From Thermaceae bacterium (GTDB lineage: Bacteria > Deinococcota > Deinococci > Deinococcales > Marinithermaceae): a DNA stretch of 6,422 nucleotides. Position 1 is the first letter of the stretch; each line of letters starts with the position of its first letter. Under the pieces are notes generated by a model. It had not been told where the DNA came from. It made no database searches and saw only the letters and a program-made list of their open reading frames with translations. Positions 1 through 5,921 of this stretch are shown in pieces. The stretch is taken from NCBI GenBank assembly GCA_027053145.1, contig JALUED010000009.1, positions 1-6,422 on the forward strand, in the 5' to 3' direction. A program made the position numbers and the translations under genes.

Positions 1-2282
1 TCCAGATGCTCTCGGCCCACAACCTGCTCTCCCCGGCCTCGGGCGAGCCCATCGCCAAGCCGAGCCGGGACATCATCCTCGGGCTTTACTACATCACCCA
101 GGTCCGCCGCGAGAAAAAGGGTGCGGGGAGGAAGTTCGATAGCCCCGAGGAAGCCCTAAAGGCCCTGGAGGCGGGCGAGATCGCCCTGAACGCCCCGATC
201 GAGGTGGCCGGGAAGGCCACCACCGCCGGCCAGCTGAAGTACGTCTTTGCCGACATTGACGAAGCTCTGCTCGCGGTTGAGCAAAGGATCATTGACCTCC
301 AGGACCAGGTCACCCTGCGGATTGACGGGAAGCTTCGGGGCACGACGCCGGGCCGGGCCCTCTTCCTCCGCACCGTCAAGGAAGCGATCGAGGAGGCGGG
401 GGCCGAGCTCCCCGAGGACCTCGTGGATTGGGATCGGCCGCAGGAGAAGAACTCGCTCAAAGACCTCGTCTACCGCGCCTACCTCGCCCTCGGCATCGAA
501 AAGACCGCGAAGCTCCTCGACACCCTGATGCGGGCCGGCTTCTACTACTCCACCGTCTCCGGGATCACCATCGGCATCGACGACGTGATCATTCCTGAGG
601 AAAAGGAGCGCTACCTGAAGGAAGCCGACGCCGCGGTGGACAAGATCGAGGACGCTTATCGTCGGGGCTTTTTGACGCCGGAGGAGCGCAAGCGCCAGAT
701 CGTCGCGGTTTGGACCGAGACGGTGGACAAGATTACCGCCGCGGTCTTTAAGAACTTCGAGGAGAACTACCCCTTCAACCCCCTCTACGTCATGGCCCAG
801 TCGGGCGCCCGAGGCAACCCCACCCAGATCCGCCAGCTCGCGGGAATGCGCGGGCTCATGGCCAAGCCCTCGGGCGAGGTGATCGAGGTGCCGGTGCGGG
901 CGAACTTCCGCGAGGGCCTCACCGTGCTGGAGTACTTCATCTCCACCCACGGGGCCCGGAAGGGCGGTGCCGACACCGCGCTCCGTACCGCGGACTCCGG
1001 CTACCTCACCCGGAAGCTCGTGGACGTGGCCCACGAGATCATCGTCCGCGAGGCCGACTGCGGGACCACCGATTACATCGAGGTGCCGCTCTTCACCAAG
1101 GACGAGGTGACCGGCGAGAAGAAGCTCCGCCCCACCTCCGACATCGAGCAGGGGCTCTACGGCCGCACCGTGGCCCGGCCCTTTGCCGCCGGCGGGCGGA
1201 GCTTTGAGGAAGGCTACCTCCTTCAGCTCGACGACGTGCGGGCGATCATCGCCGCGGCGAAGAAGGGCGAGCTCGAGGCCGTCCCGGTCTATTCGCCGCT
1301 CACCTGCCGCACCCACTACGGGGTCTGCCAGAAGTGCTACGGCATGGATCTTTCGATGGTCCGGCCGGTCTCGATCGGGGAGGCGGTGGGCGTGGTCGCC
1401 GCCGAGTCCATCGGCGAGCCGGGCACCCAGCTCACCATGCGCACCTTCCACACCGGCGGCGTCGCCGGCGTGGACATCACCCTGGGTCTCCCCCGGGTGA
1501 TCGAGCTCTTCGAGGCCCGTAAGCCCAAGCAGAAGGCGGTGATCAGCGAGATTGACGGCACCGTTCAGATCCTCGAGGAAGAGGACAAGGTCGTCATCGT
1601 GGTTGAGGGCGACGGGTTCCGGAAGGAGTACAAGGTGGATAAGAACGCCCGCCTCGCCGTGCGCGAGGGGCAGTTCGTCGAGGCCGGCACGCCCCTCACC
1701 CGCGGCGCCGTCGACCCCCACCAGCTCCTCGACGCCAAGGGCCCCGAGGCGGTGCAGCGCTACCTGGTGGACGAGATCCAGCGGGTTTACCGGGCCCAGG
1801 GGGTGAAGCTCCACGACAAGCACATCGAGATCGTGGTCCGGCAGATGCTCAAGTACGTGGAGATCACTGACCCCGGCGATTCGCGCTACCTCGAGGGCCA
1901 GGTGATTGAGCGCTGGGACGTCGAGGCCACCAACGAGCGCCTGATGGCCGAGGGCAAGCGGCCGGCCGCCTGGAAGCCGGTGCTCATGGGGGTGACGAAG
2001 AGCGCCCTCTCGACCCGTTCCTGGCTCAGCGCCGCCAGCTTCCAGCACACCACCCACGTCCTCACCGAAGCTAGCATCCAGGGGCGGGTGGACGAGCTGA
2101 TCGGCCTCAAGGAAAACGTCATCCTGGGCAAGCTCATCCCCGCCGGCACCGGCAACGACTACGTGCGCCACACCCAGGTGGTGGACAGGAAGACGCTCGA
2201 GAAGATCAAGGCCGCACGCCGCGAGGCCGAGGCCGCGATCGAGGCGCCGGCGGCGGGCAAGGAGGAGCGCCCCGGGCTCTAG
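1..2282 (+). CDS. rpoC: DNA-directed RNA polymerase subunit beta' (C-terminal half, partial at left edge)
   Basis: This is the C-terminal half of the RNA polymerase beta' subunit, which with beta forms the catalytic centre for transcription. The frame is open to the left edge; the catalytic NADFDGDQ loop should lie a few dozen residues upstream. Counting from the Met at base 6: the bridge helix is about residues 307-343 (core [19 protein letters not shown]), the second zinc site is Cys352, 434, 441 and 444, and the trigger loop follows with [11 protein letters not shown] (Met478, His482). These spacings equal T. thermophilus beta' Cys1112/1194/1201/1204, Met1238 and His1242 as I remember them, so residue 1 here is about Thermus 761 and the protein about 1,518 residues, close to the 1,524 of Thermus. 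The gene ends with a charged, Ala-rich tail and TAG at 2280. One oddity: Leu493 sits where DITQGLPRV normally has Gln. Identity is certain. Confidence 0.99.
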   Translation, partial: QMLSAHNLLSPASGEPIAKPSRDIILGLYYITQVRREKKGAGRKFDSPEEALKALEAGEIALNAPIEVAGKATTAGQLKYVFADIDEALLAVEQRIIDLQDQVTLRIDGKLRGTTPGRALFLRTVKEAIEEAGAELPEDLVDWDRPQEKNSLKDLVYRAYLALGIEKTAKLLDTLMRAGFYYSTVSGITIGIDDVIIPEEKERYLKEADAAVDKIEDAYRRGFLTPEERKRQIVAVWTETVDKITAAVFKNFEENYPFNPLYVMAQSGARGNPTQIRQLAGMRGLMAKPSGEVIEVPVRANFREGLTVLEYFISTHGARKGGADTALRTADSGYLTRKLVDVAHEIIVREADCGTTDYIEVPLFTKDEVTGEKKLRPTSDIEQGLYGRTVARPFAAGGRSFEEGYLLQLDDVRAIIAAAKKGELEAVPVYSPLTCRTHYGVCQKCYGMDLSMVRPVSIGEAVGVVAAESIGEPGTQLTMRTFHTGGVAGVDITLGLPRVIELFEARKPKQKAVISEIDGTVQILEEEDKVVIVVEGDGFRKEYKVDKNARLAVREGQFVEAGTPLTRGAVDPHQLLDAKGPEAVQRYLVDEIQRVYRAQGVKLHDKHIEIVVRQMLKYVEITDPGDSRYLEGQVIERWDVEATNERLMAEGKRPAAWKPVLMGVTKSALSTRSWLSAASFQHTTHVLTEASIQGRVDELIGLKENVILGKLIPAGTGNDYVRHTQVVDRKTLEKIKAARREAEAAIEAPAAGKEERPGL

Positions 2283-2290
2283 ACCCAGGG

Positions 2291-2317
2291 GGGCGGGCCA
2301 AAAGGCCCGCCCTTTTT
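2291..2317 (+). terminator. Intrinsic terminator after rpoC
   Basis: A perfect 9-bp inverted repeat (GGGCGGGCC, loop AAAA, GGCCCGCCC) is followed directly by five T residues, and begins 8 bases after the rpoC stop codon. This is the classical form of a Rho-independent terminator and fits the end of an rpoBC operon. The T tract is short and is followed by GCC, so some readthrough is plausible. The next gene starts only 3 bases after the T tract, leaving no visible room for a separate promoter. Confidence 0.88.
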
Positions 2318-2320
2318 GCC

Positions 2321-2893
2321 ATGGAGCCGCGCCCCGAGCTCTACCAGGCCTTCCGCGAGGTTGGCGAGGACCTCTTCGCCCAGGGGTTGATCTCGGCGAC
2401 CGCCGGGAACTTTTCGGCGCGGGACGGGGAAGGGTTTTGGATTACGAAAAGCGGGGTGCGGAAAAACCGCCTAGCCCCCGGGGACCTGCTCTACGTGGGC
2501 CTAGAGCCCGACCCCGAGCGGGACCGGGGCGCCTCGGTGGAGCTCGTCGTCCACCGGGAGGTCTACCGCGCCACCGACGCCCGGGCGATCGTCCACGCCC
2601 ATCCCCGGGCCGCGGTGGCGCTCTCGCTGGGCCTAGAGGCGATCCGACCGGTGGACCTCGAGGGGCAGCTCGTGCTTGGCGAGGTGCCTGTCATCGACCC
2701 CGCCACCAAGAGCGCCACGCGGGAAGCAGCCCAGGCGGTGGCCAAGGGGCTTGCCCGCTACCCGGTGGTCTTGCTCCGGGGCCACGGGGCCTTTGCCCGG
2801 GGGCGGGACCTTTTCGAGGCCTACGCCCGGCTCACCGTGCTTGAGGAATCGGCCCAGGTGCTGCTTTTTGCTAAGCTGGGGGGGACCCGATGA
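2321..2893 (+). CDS. Class II aldolase/adducin-family protein (fuculose-phosphate-aldolase-like)
   Basis: A 190-residue cytosolic, probably zinc-dependent enzyme of the class II aldolase/adducin fold, which holds sugar-phosphate aldolases, epimerases and dehydratases. Visible family residues: the phosphate-binding stretch TAGN (Thr27, Asn30) and TKSG (Ser44, Gly45), the acidic residue Glu74, the metal pair His92 and His94 in HAHP, and the third metal His155 in RGHG. These match Glu73, His92, His94 and His155 of E. coli FucA. It differs from FucA in being about 25 residues shorter, lacking the C-terminal segment with the catalytic tyrosine, and having no Tyr near position 113, so the substrate is unknown and I give no symbol. 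ATG 2321 is the only sensible start; it has no Shine-Dalgarno sequence and lies just behind the rpoC terminator. The stop overlaps the next start (ATGA), indicating translational coupling. Confidence 0.93.
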   Translation: MEPRPELYQAFREVGEDLFAQGLISATAGNFSARDGEGFWITKSGVRKNRLAPGDLLYVGLEPDPERDRGASVELVVHREVYRATDARAIVHAHPRAAVALSLGLEAIRPVDLEGQLVLGEVPVIDPATKSATREAAQAVAKGLARYPVVLLRGHGAFARGRDLFEAYARLTVLEESAQVLLFAKLGGTR

Positions 2894-3105
2894 AGGTCGC
2901 GTTGATCGAAGGGGAGCGGGAAGCGCTCCGGCGCCTTGCCGAGCGCCAGCCCCACCCCTACCGGCTCCTCGTGGGCGAGGGGCGGGCCCTGCTCGTCCTC
3001 GAGGGGGTCGAGGAGGCCACGCTTCGCGCGCTCGCCGGGCATGGCCCCAAGGTCTTCGTCCTGGAGGAGGAGGGATGCGGGAAGAAATCCAGCTCGTCCC
3101 CGTAG
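2890..3105 (+). CDS. Small conserved-looking protein of unknown function (71 aa)
   Basis: I do not recognise this protein. It starts at ATG 2890 inside the aldolase stop (ATGA overlap) after a G-only run at 2878-2884 that is at best a weak ribosome binding site, and its last 31 bases overlap the start of the next gene. Third codon positions are strongly C/G like its neighbours, which supports real coding. The text suggests a compact strand-helix-strand-strand-helix-strand domain: MKVALIEG, a charged helix at residues 9-20, RLLVGEG, RALLVLEGV, a helix around 41-49, then KVFVLEEE. The final residues (CGKKSSSSP) look like a tail imposed by the overlap with the hydrolase start. There is no signal peptide or membrane segment. 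Its place between two coupled genes suggests co-expression with the aldolase and hydrolase; function is unknown. Confidence 0.68.
   Translation: MKVALIEGEREALRRLAERQPHPYRLLVGEGRALLVLEGVEEATLRALAGHGPKVFVLEEEGCGKKSSSSP
3063..3073 (+). promoter_or_regulatory. Ribosome binding site that sets the hydrolase start
   Basis: A run of GGAGGAGGAGG ends one to a few bases before ATG 3075 and holds two AGGAGG cores (3065-3070 and 3068-3073). It lies inside the upstream 71-residue gene. It decides for ATG 3075 as the hydrolase start although the same frame stays open far upstream into the aldolase gene. Confidence 0.8.
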
Positions 3106-3935
3106 GCGAGGCCGAGCTCTACGTTGAGGACGTGGGGCCCCTGGACGCTCCGGTTCTGGTCACGGTCCACGGCGGTCCGGGGGGTTCCTCCCACGCGTTT
3201 CGCGCGTTCCTCGGGGAAGAGCTCTCCGACTACCGGGTGCTTTACGTGGACCAACGGGGCGGGGGGCGGAGCCCCCGGCTCCCTGAGGATCCCAGGCTTT
3301 TCACCGTGGACGCGCTGGTGGAGGACCTCGAGGCCCTCCGCCACGCCTTTGGAATCGAGCGCTGGACCCTGCTTGCCCAAGGCTTTGGGGCGGTGGTGGC
3401 GTTGGAGTACGCCCGCCGCTTCCCGGCGGCGGTGGATGGGGTCGTGGTGGTGGGGCCTTGGGTGCATTTTCCCTGGCTTTTAAAGCGGTTTTGGCGGAGC
3501 GTGACCGACGCGCCCTTCCCCGAGGACCCGGAGGAGGCGGCCGAAGAGCTCTTTGCGCTTGTGCCGGTGGAGGAGGTTTTTCGGCGCCTGGCCTTTCCCA
3601 CCGCGCACGGCCGCATGCACTACGAATGGGTGCAGGACGGCGGCCTGCTCGTGCCCGAGGACGCGGTGCTCCGGATGTTCGCCATGAATGGGCTTTGGCG
3701 CTTTGACTACACCCCCTACCTGCTCGAGCTCCCCCACCGTCCCTACGTCCTGGTCGGCGACGCCGACGGCACCAGCTACCCCGAGCAGGCGGAGGCGGTG
3801 GTTGACCTTGCGGGGGGCGAGCTCTACGTGCTCAAAGGCGCCGGCCACCACCCTTGGGTGGACGACCCCGAGGGCTTTGTCGAGGTCCTCTATCGGGCTC
3901 TGGATTCGATCCACGCCCTGGCCGAAGGCTCATAA
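3075..3935 (+). CDS. Alpha/beta hydrolase, proline-iminopeptidase-related, nucleophile Ser replaced by Gly
   Basis: A 286-residue cytosolic alpha/beta-hydrolase-fold protein most like the proline iminopeptidase (S33) group. Visible: the oxyanion-hole motif HGGPGG (residues 32-37), VDQRGGGRS (58-66), a helical cap around 133-210, the acid-loop GDADGTSYP with Asp231, and GAGHHPW with catalytic-type His258. The nucleophile elbow, usually G-x-S-x-G as in GHSFGG or GGSWGS, reads LLAQGFGAVVALEYA, with Gly103 (codon GGC) where the serine should be. So the acid and base appear kept but the nucleophile is lost. From memory, T. thermophilus has a 'proline iminopeptidase-related protein' (TTHA1809) encoded very near rpoC, possibly the orthologue. 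Start ATG 3075 is chosen for its strong ribosome binding site and because the protein text begins there. It overlaps the 71-residue gene by 31 bases. Fold is certain; peptidase activity is doubtful. Confidence 0.94.
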   Translation: MREEIQLVPVGEAELYVEDVGPLDAPVLVTVHGGPGGSSHAFRAFLGEELSDYRVLYVDQRGGGRSPRLPEDPRLFTVDALVEDLEALRHAFGIERWTLLAQGFGAVVALEYARRFPAAVDGVVVVGPWVHFPWLLKRFWRSVTDAPFPEDPEEAAEELFALVPVEEVFRRLAFPTAHGRMHYEWVQDGGLLVPEDAVLRMFAMNGLWRFDYTPYLLELPHRPYVLVGDADGTSYPEQAEAVVDLAGGELYVLKGAGHHPWVDDPEGFVEVLYRALDSIHALAEGS

Positions 3936-3943
3936 CCTGCGCG

Positions 3944-3949
3944 TAGAAT
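3944..3949 (+). promoter_or_regulatory. Probable -10 box of a leaderless promoter for ccdA-ccmAB
   Basis: TAGAAT matches TATAAT at five of six positions and stands in the 20-base gap after the hydrolase stop. It occupies -12 to -7 relative to the A of the ccdA ATG at 3956, exactly where a -10 box should be if transcription begins at the start codon itself. There is no Shine-Dalgarno sequence before this ATG. A -35 element is weak at best (TGGCCG at 3919-3924, spacing 19). Leaderless mRNAs are common in Deinococcota, so the assignment fits, but it rests on sequence only. Confidence 0.62.
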
Positions 3950-3955
3950 CGGGGC

Positions 3956-4645
3956 ATGGAGCCTGCGAACCTAAACCTCTTCGCCGCCTTCCTCGGGGGC
4001 ATGGCCTCGTTCTTGCTTCCCTGCGTGTTGCCCCTTGTGCCCACCTACCTGCTCTACCTCTCCGGTGAGCGGGGGCGCCCCTTTGTGAACGCGGTCTTCT
4101 TCGTACTTGGCTTCTCGGTGGTCTTCGTACTCCTCTTTGGGCTCCCCACCACCCTCCTCGGCAACTGGCTCTATAGCTACAAGGAAACCCTCGCCCGCGT
4201 CGGCGGGGTGCTCTTCATCCTGTTTGGCCTTTACATGCTTGGGGTGCGGATCCCCGTGCCTTTTCTCTCCGCGGGGGGCGGGGCGGTGGCCGGGTATCAA
4301 GGGGACCCCTCCAGGCCCCTTGGCGCCTTCTTGATGGGCGTGGTGCTTGCCCTCGGCTGGACCCCCTGCATCGGTCCGGTGCTTACCTTGATCCTTGCGC
4401 TCGTCTTCAACCAGGGCGGGCTTCTCGGCCTTATCTACGTGGTCGCCTACACCTTAGGGCTTGCCGTGCCCTTCCTCTTGGTGGCTCTTTTTACCGATCG
4501 GGCGGTGGCCTTCATTCGGCGGAACGCCCGGATCGCTCAGTACGTCGAGTACGCCTCGGGGGCTTTTTTGGTGCTCGTTGGGATCGCGATGGTCACCGGT
4601 TACTGGGCCCAGGTGAGCCACTACCTTGCCCGCTTTGGGGTCTGA
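3956..4645 (+). CDS. ccdA: Cytochrome c biogenesis protein CcdA (thiol:disulfide interchange)
   Basis: A 229-residue integral membrane protein of the CcdA/DsbD-beta family, which takes electrons from cytoplasmic thioredoxin and passes them across the membrane to keep apocytochrome c cysteines and their partners reduced. Six hydrophobic segments are visible at about residues 7-27, 44-65, 80-98, 122-150, 156-179 and 197-216. The two redox cysteines lie in the expected motifs: Cys23 in LLPCVLPLVP of segment 1 and Cys138 in GWTPCIGP of segment 4. Length is normal for a stand-alone CcdA without the periplasmic domains of DsbD. It starts a new unit 20 bases after the hydrolase, probably from a leaderless promoter, and its stop overlaps the ccmA start by one base (TGATG). 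That operon context supports a role in cytochrome c maturation over general disulfide reduction. Confidence 0.96.
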   Translation: MEPANLNLFAAFLGGMASFLLPCVLPLVPTYLLYLSGERGRPFVNAVFFVLGFSVVFVLLFGLPTTLLGNWLYSYKETLARVGGVLFILFGLYMLGVRIPVPFLSAGGGAVAGYQGDPSRPLGAFLMGVVLALGWTPCIGPVLTLILALVFNQGGLLGLIYVVAYTLGLAVPFLLVALFTDRAVAFIRRNARIAQYVEYASGAFLVLVGIAMVTGYWAQVSHYLARFGV

Positions 4646-5259
4646 TGGCGGCGCTCGTCGAGCTTAAGGGGGTTTGGAAGCGCTACGCCCGCGACTGGGT
4701 TTTAAAGGACGTGAGCCTCTCGGTGGAGGCGGGCGAGGCGGTGGCGCTCCTTGGGCCCAATGGGGTGGGGAAGACGACGCTCCTCCGGGTCGCCGCCGGC
4801 CTCACCCGGCCGCAGCGGGGCGAGGTTCGGCTTTTGGGCAAGCCCGCTGCTCGGATCGAGGCGGAGCGCGCCGAGCTGCTTTTTCTCGCCAACCCCCCCG
4901 CCTTCTACCGCCACCTGACCGGCGAGGAGAACCTAAGAAGCTGGCTTATGCTCCTCGGCCGCCCGGCTGCTCCCGAGGTTGTGGCCAAGGCCCTTGATCA
5001 GGTCGGGCTTCCGCGGGGGCGACCGGTCCTCGCCTACTCCAGCGGGATGAAAAAACGCCTGGCCCTGGCTCGGGTGTTCCTTGCCCGGCCCCGGCTCCTC
5101 TTCCTCGACGAGCCCGAGACCGCCCTCGACGAGGAGGGTCGGGCGCTCCTTGCTCGGGTGATCGCCGAGGTGCGGGGCTCGGGGGGCGGGGTGCTCCTCG
5201 CCACCCACGACCGGGCCTTCGCCCGCGGCGTCGCCGACCGGGAGGTGGTGCTTTCGTGA
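4645..5259 (+). CDS. ccmA: Heme-exporter/cytochrome c maturation ABC transporter ATPase CcmA
   Basis: A 204-residue cytoplasmic ABC ATPase, a normal length for CcmA, the subunit whose ATP hydrolysis drives release of heme-loaded CcmE in cytochrome c maturation. Motifs in order: Walker A GPNGVGKTT (37-45), the region LTGEENL (91-97) after the Q-loop, signature SSGMKKRLALAR (132-143), Walker B LLFLDEP (151-157), D-loop ALDEEG (160-165) and switch histidine in ATHD (His188). The usual Q-loop Gln/His appears as Asn83 (ANPPAF), and the signature is SSGM instead of LSGGQ; both look tolerable but are unusual. By sequence alone this could be any small ABC ATPase; the CcmA call rests on the ccmB gene directly behind it (GTGA overlap) and ccdA directly in front. 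Confidence 0.93.
   Translation: MAALVELKGVWKRYARDWVLKDVSLSVEAGEAVALLGPNGVGKTTLLRVAAGLTRPQRGEVRLLGKPAARIEAERAELLFLANPPAFYRHLTGEENLRSWLMLLGRPAAPEVVAKALDQVGLPRGRPVLAYSSGMKKRLALARVFLARPRLLFLDEPETALDEEGRALLARVIAEVRGSGGGVLLATHDRAFARGVADREVVLS
5241..5248 (+). promoter_or_regulatory. Ribosome binding site supporting the GTG start of ccmB
   Basis: GGAGGTGG inside the end of ccmA is a strong Shine-Dalgarno sequence. Its GGAGGT core ends 9 bases before GTG 5256. It supports GTG 5256 as the ccmB start although this codon overlaps the ccmA stop (GTGA). Confidence 0.75.
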
Positions 5260-5921
5260 GGCGGATTTTCGCGCTTGCGGCGCGCGACCTGAGGCTTGAG
5301 CTGAGGGGCCGAGCCGGGCTTTTTTCGGCGCTTTTCTTCCTCGGGGTGGTGCTCTTGATCCTGGGCTTTGCCCTCGGCCCCGAGGAAGCCGACCTCCGCC
5401 GCGCTGCCCCGGGCGTGCTCTGGGTGGCGCTAGCGTTTGCCGGCAGCCTGCTCGCCGGCCGCGCCTGGGCGGTGGAAGTGGAGAACGACACCCTCGACGA
5501 CCTCCTGCTCCTGCCCGGAAGCCGCGAGTGGATCTACTGGGGCAAGTTCCTTTTCCTCTGGATCCTGCTGCTCGGGGTGAGCGTCCTTTTGCTCCTCTTG
5601 GTGGCGGGGATGTTTTACCTGCCGCTCGCCCGGGCGCCCGCGCTCCTTTTCACCTTAGTGCTCGGGGCCACCGGCTACGCCGCCGTGGCCACCTTCTACG
5701 CGGGGCTCGTGGTGCGGCTTCCTACGGCTCAGCTTGTGCTCCCGATCCTGGTGTTCTCGGTGGTGGTGCCGGTGATTCTGGCGGCGGTGCGGGCGACGAT
5801 AGGGCTTGCCGAGGGCGCACCGCTTGCGGAGGTTGCCGCCTGGTGGAAGCTGTTGTTCGTTTTTGACGTCGTTTACCTTACCGCCTCGAGCCTGCTTTTT
5901 CCCTTCGTCATCGAAGGCTAG
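5256..5921 (+). CDS. ccmB: Heme-exporter/cytochrome c maturation ABC transporter permease CcmB
   Basis: A 221-residue polytopic membrane protein of the CcmB family, the permease partner of CcmA. About six hydrophobic segments are visible near residues 22-40, 53-68, 97-119, 127-150, 160-178 and 198-217. Family features that I recognise: the N-terminal ARDLRLELRGR, GVLWVALAFAG at 53-63, the segment with WAVEVENDTLDDLLLLPGSR where family members have an acidic 'E-x-x-G-x-L-x-x-L-L' stretch, and the C-terminal VFDVVYLTASSLLFPFVIE. The GTG start overlaps the ccmA stop by four bases, so translation is coupled. No ccmC, ccmE or ccmF follows; the next gene is convergent. The product probably works with CcmC and CcmE encoded elsewhere. 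Name is well supported by order and sequence. Confidence 0.93.
   Translation: MRRIFALAARDLRLELRGRAGLFSALFFLGVVLLILGFALGPEEADLRRAAPGVLWVALAFAGSLLAGRAWAVEVENDTLDDLLLLPGSREWIYWGKFLFLWILLLGVSVLLLLLVAGMFYLPLARAPALLFTLVLGATGYAAVATFYAGLVVRLPTAQLVLPILVFSVVVPVILAAVRATIGLAEGAPLAEVAAWWKLLFVFDVVYLTASSLLFPFVIEG
5918..5921. other. CTAG shared by the stop codons of two convergent genes
   Basis: The palindrome CTAG gives the TAG stop of ccmB on the plus strand (5919-5921) and the TAG stop of the convergent gene on the minus strand (5920-5918). The two genes therefore overlap by four bases and leave no intergenic space or own terminator between them. Confidence 0.9.

Noticed and set aside
1183..1500. Plus-strand frame of 105 residues inside rpoC
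   Set aside because: It is a +1 frame shadow over the RpoC zinc site and trigger loop, rich in Arg, Ser and Pro, with no independent support.
156..2171. A 671-residue open frame on the minus strand across rpoC
   Set aside because: It lies wholly opposite a certain gene. In GC-rich DNA with C/G third positions, antisense frames lack stop codons by composition. Its text (Leu, Gly, Val, His, Asp rich) has no family motif.
2321..2893. Naming the aldolase-family gene fucA or mtnB
   Set aside because: The fold and metal ligands are clear, but the distinguishing catalytic tyrosines of FucA are not visible and no specific MtnB feature can be shown, so the symbol is left empty.
2676..3074. Upstream extension of the hydrolase frame to a start at 2676
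   Set aside because: The extension is Pro/Arg/Gly/Ala-rich frame-shadow text overlapping the aldolase and the 71-residue gene. The real start is ATG 3075 with a strong ribosome binding site, after which hydrolase motifs begin at once.
4946..5491. Minus-strand frame of 181 residues opposite ccmA and ccmB
   Set aside because: Its text is a low-complexity Arg/Pro/Ala/Ser mixture typical of an antisense shadow, with no ribosome binding site, and it covers two well-supported plus-strand genes.
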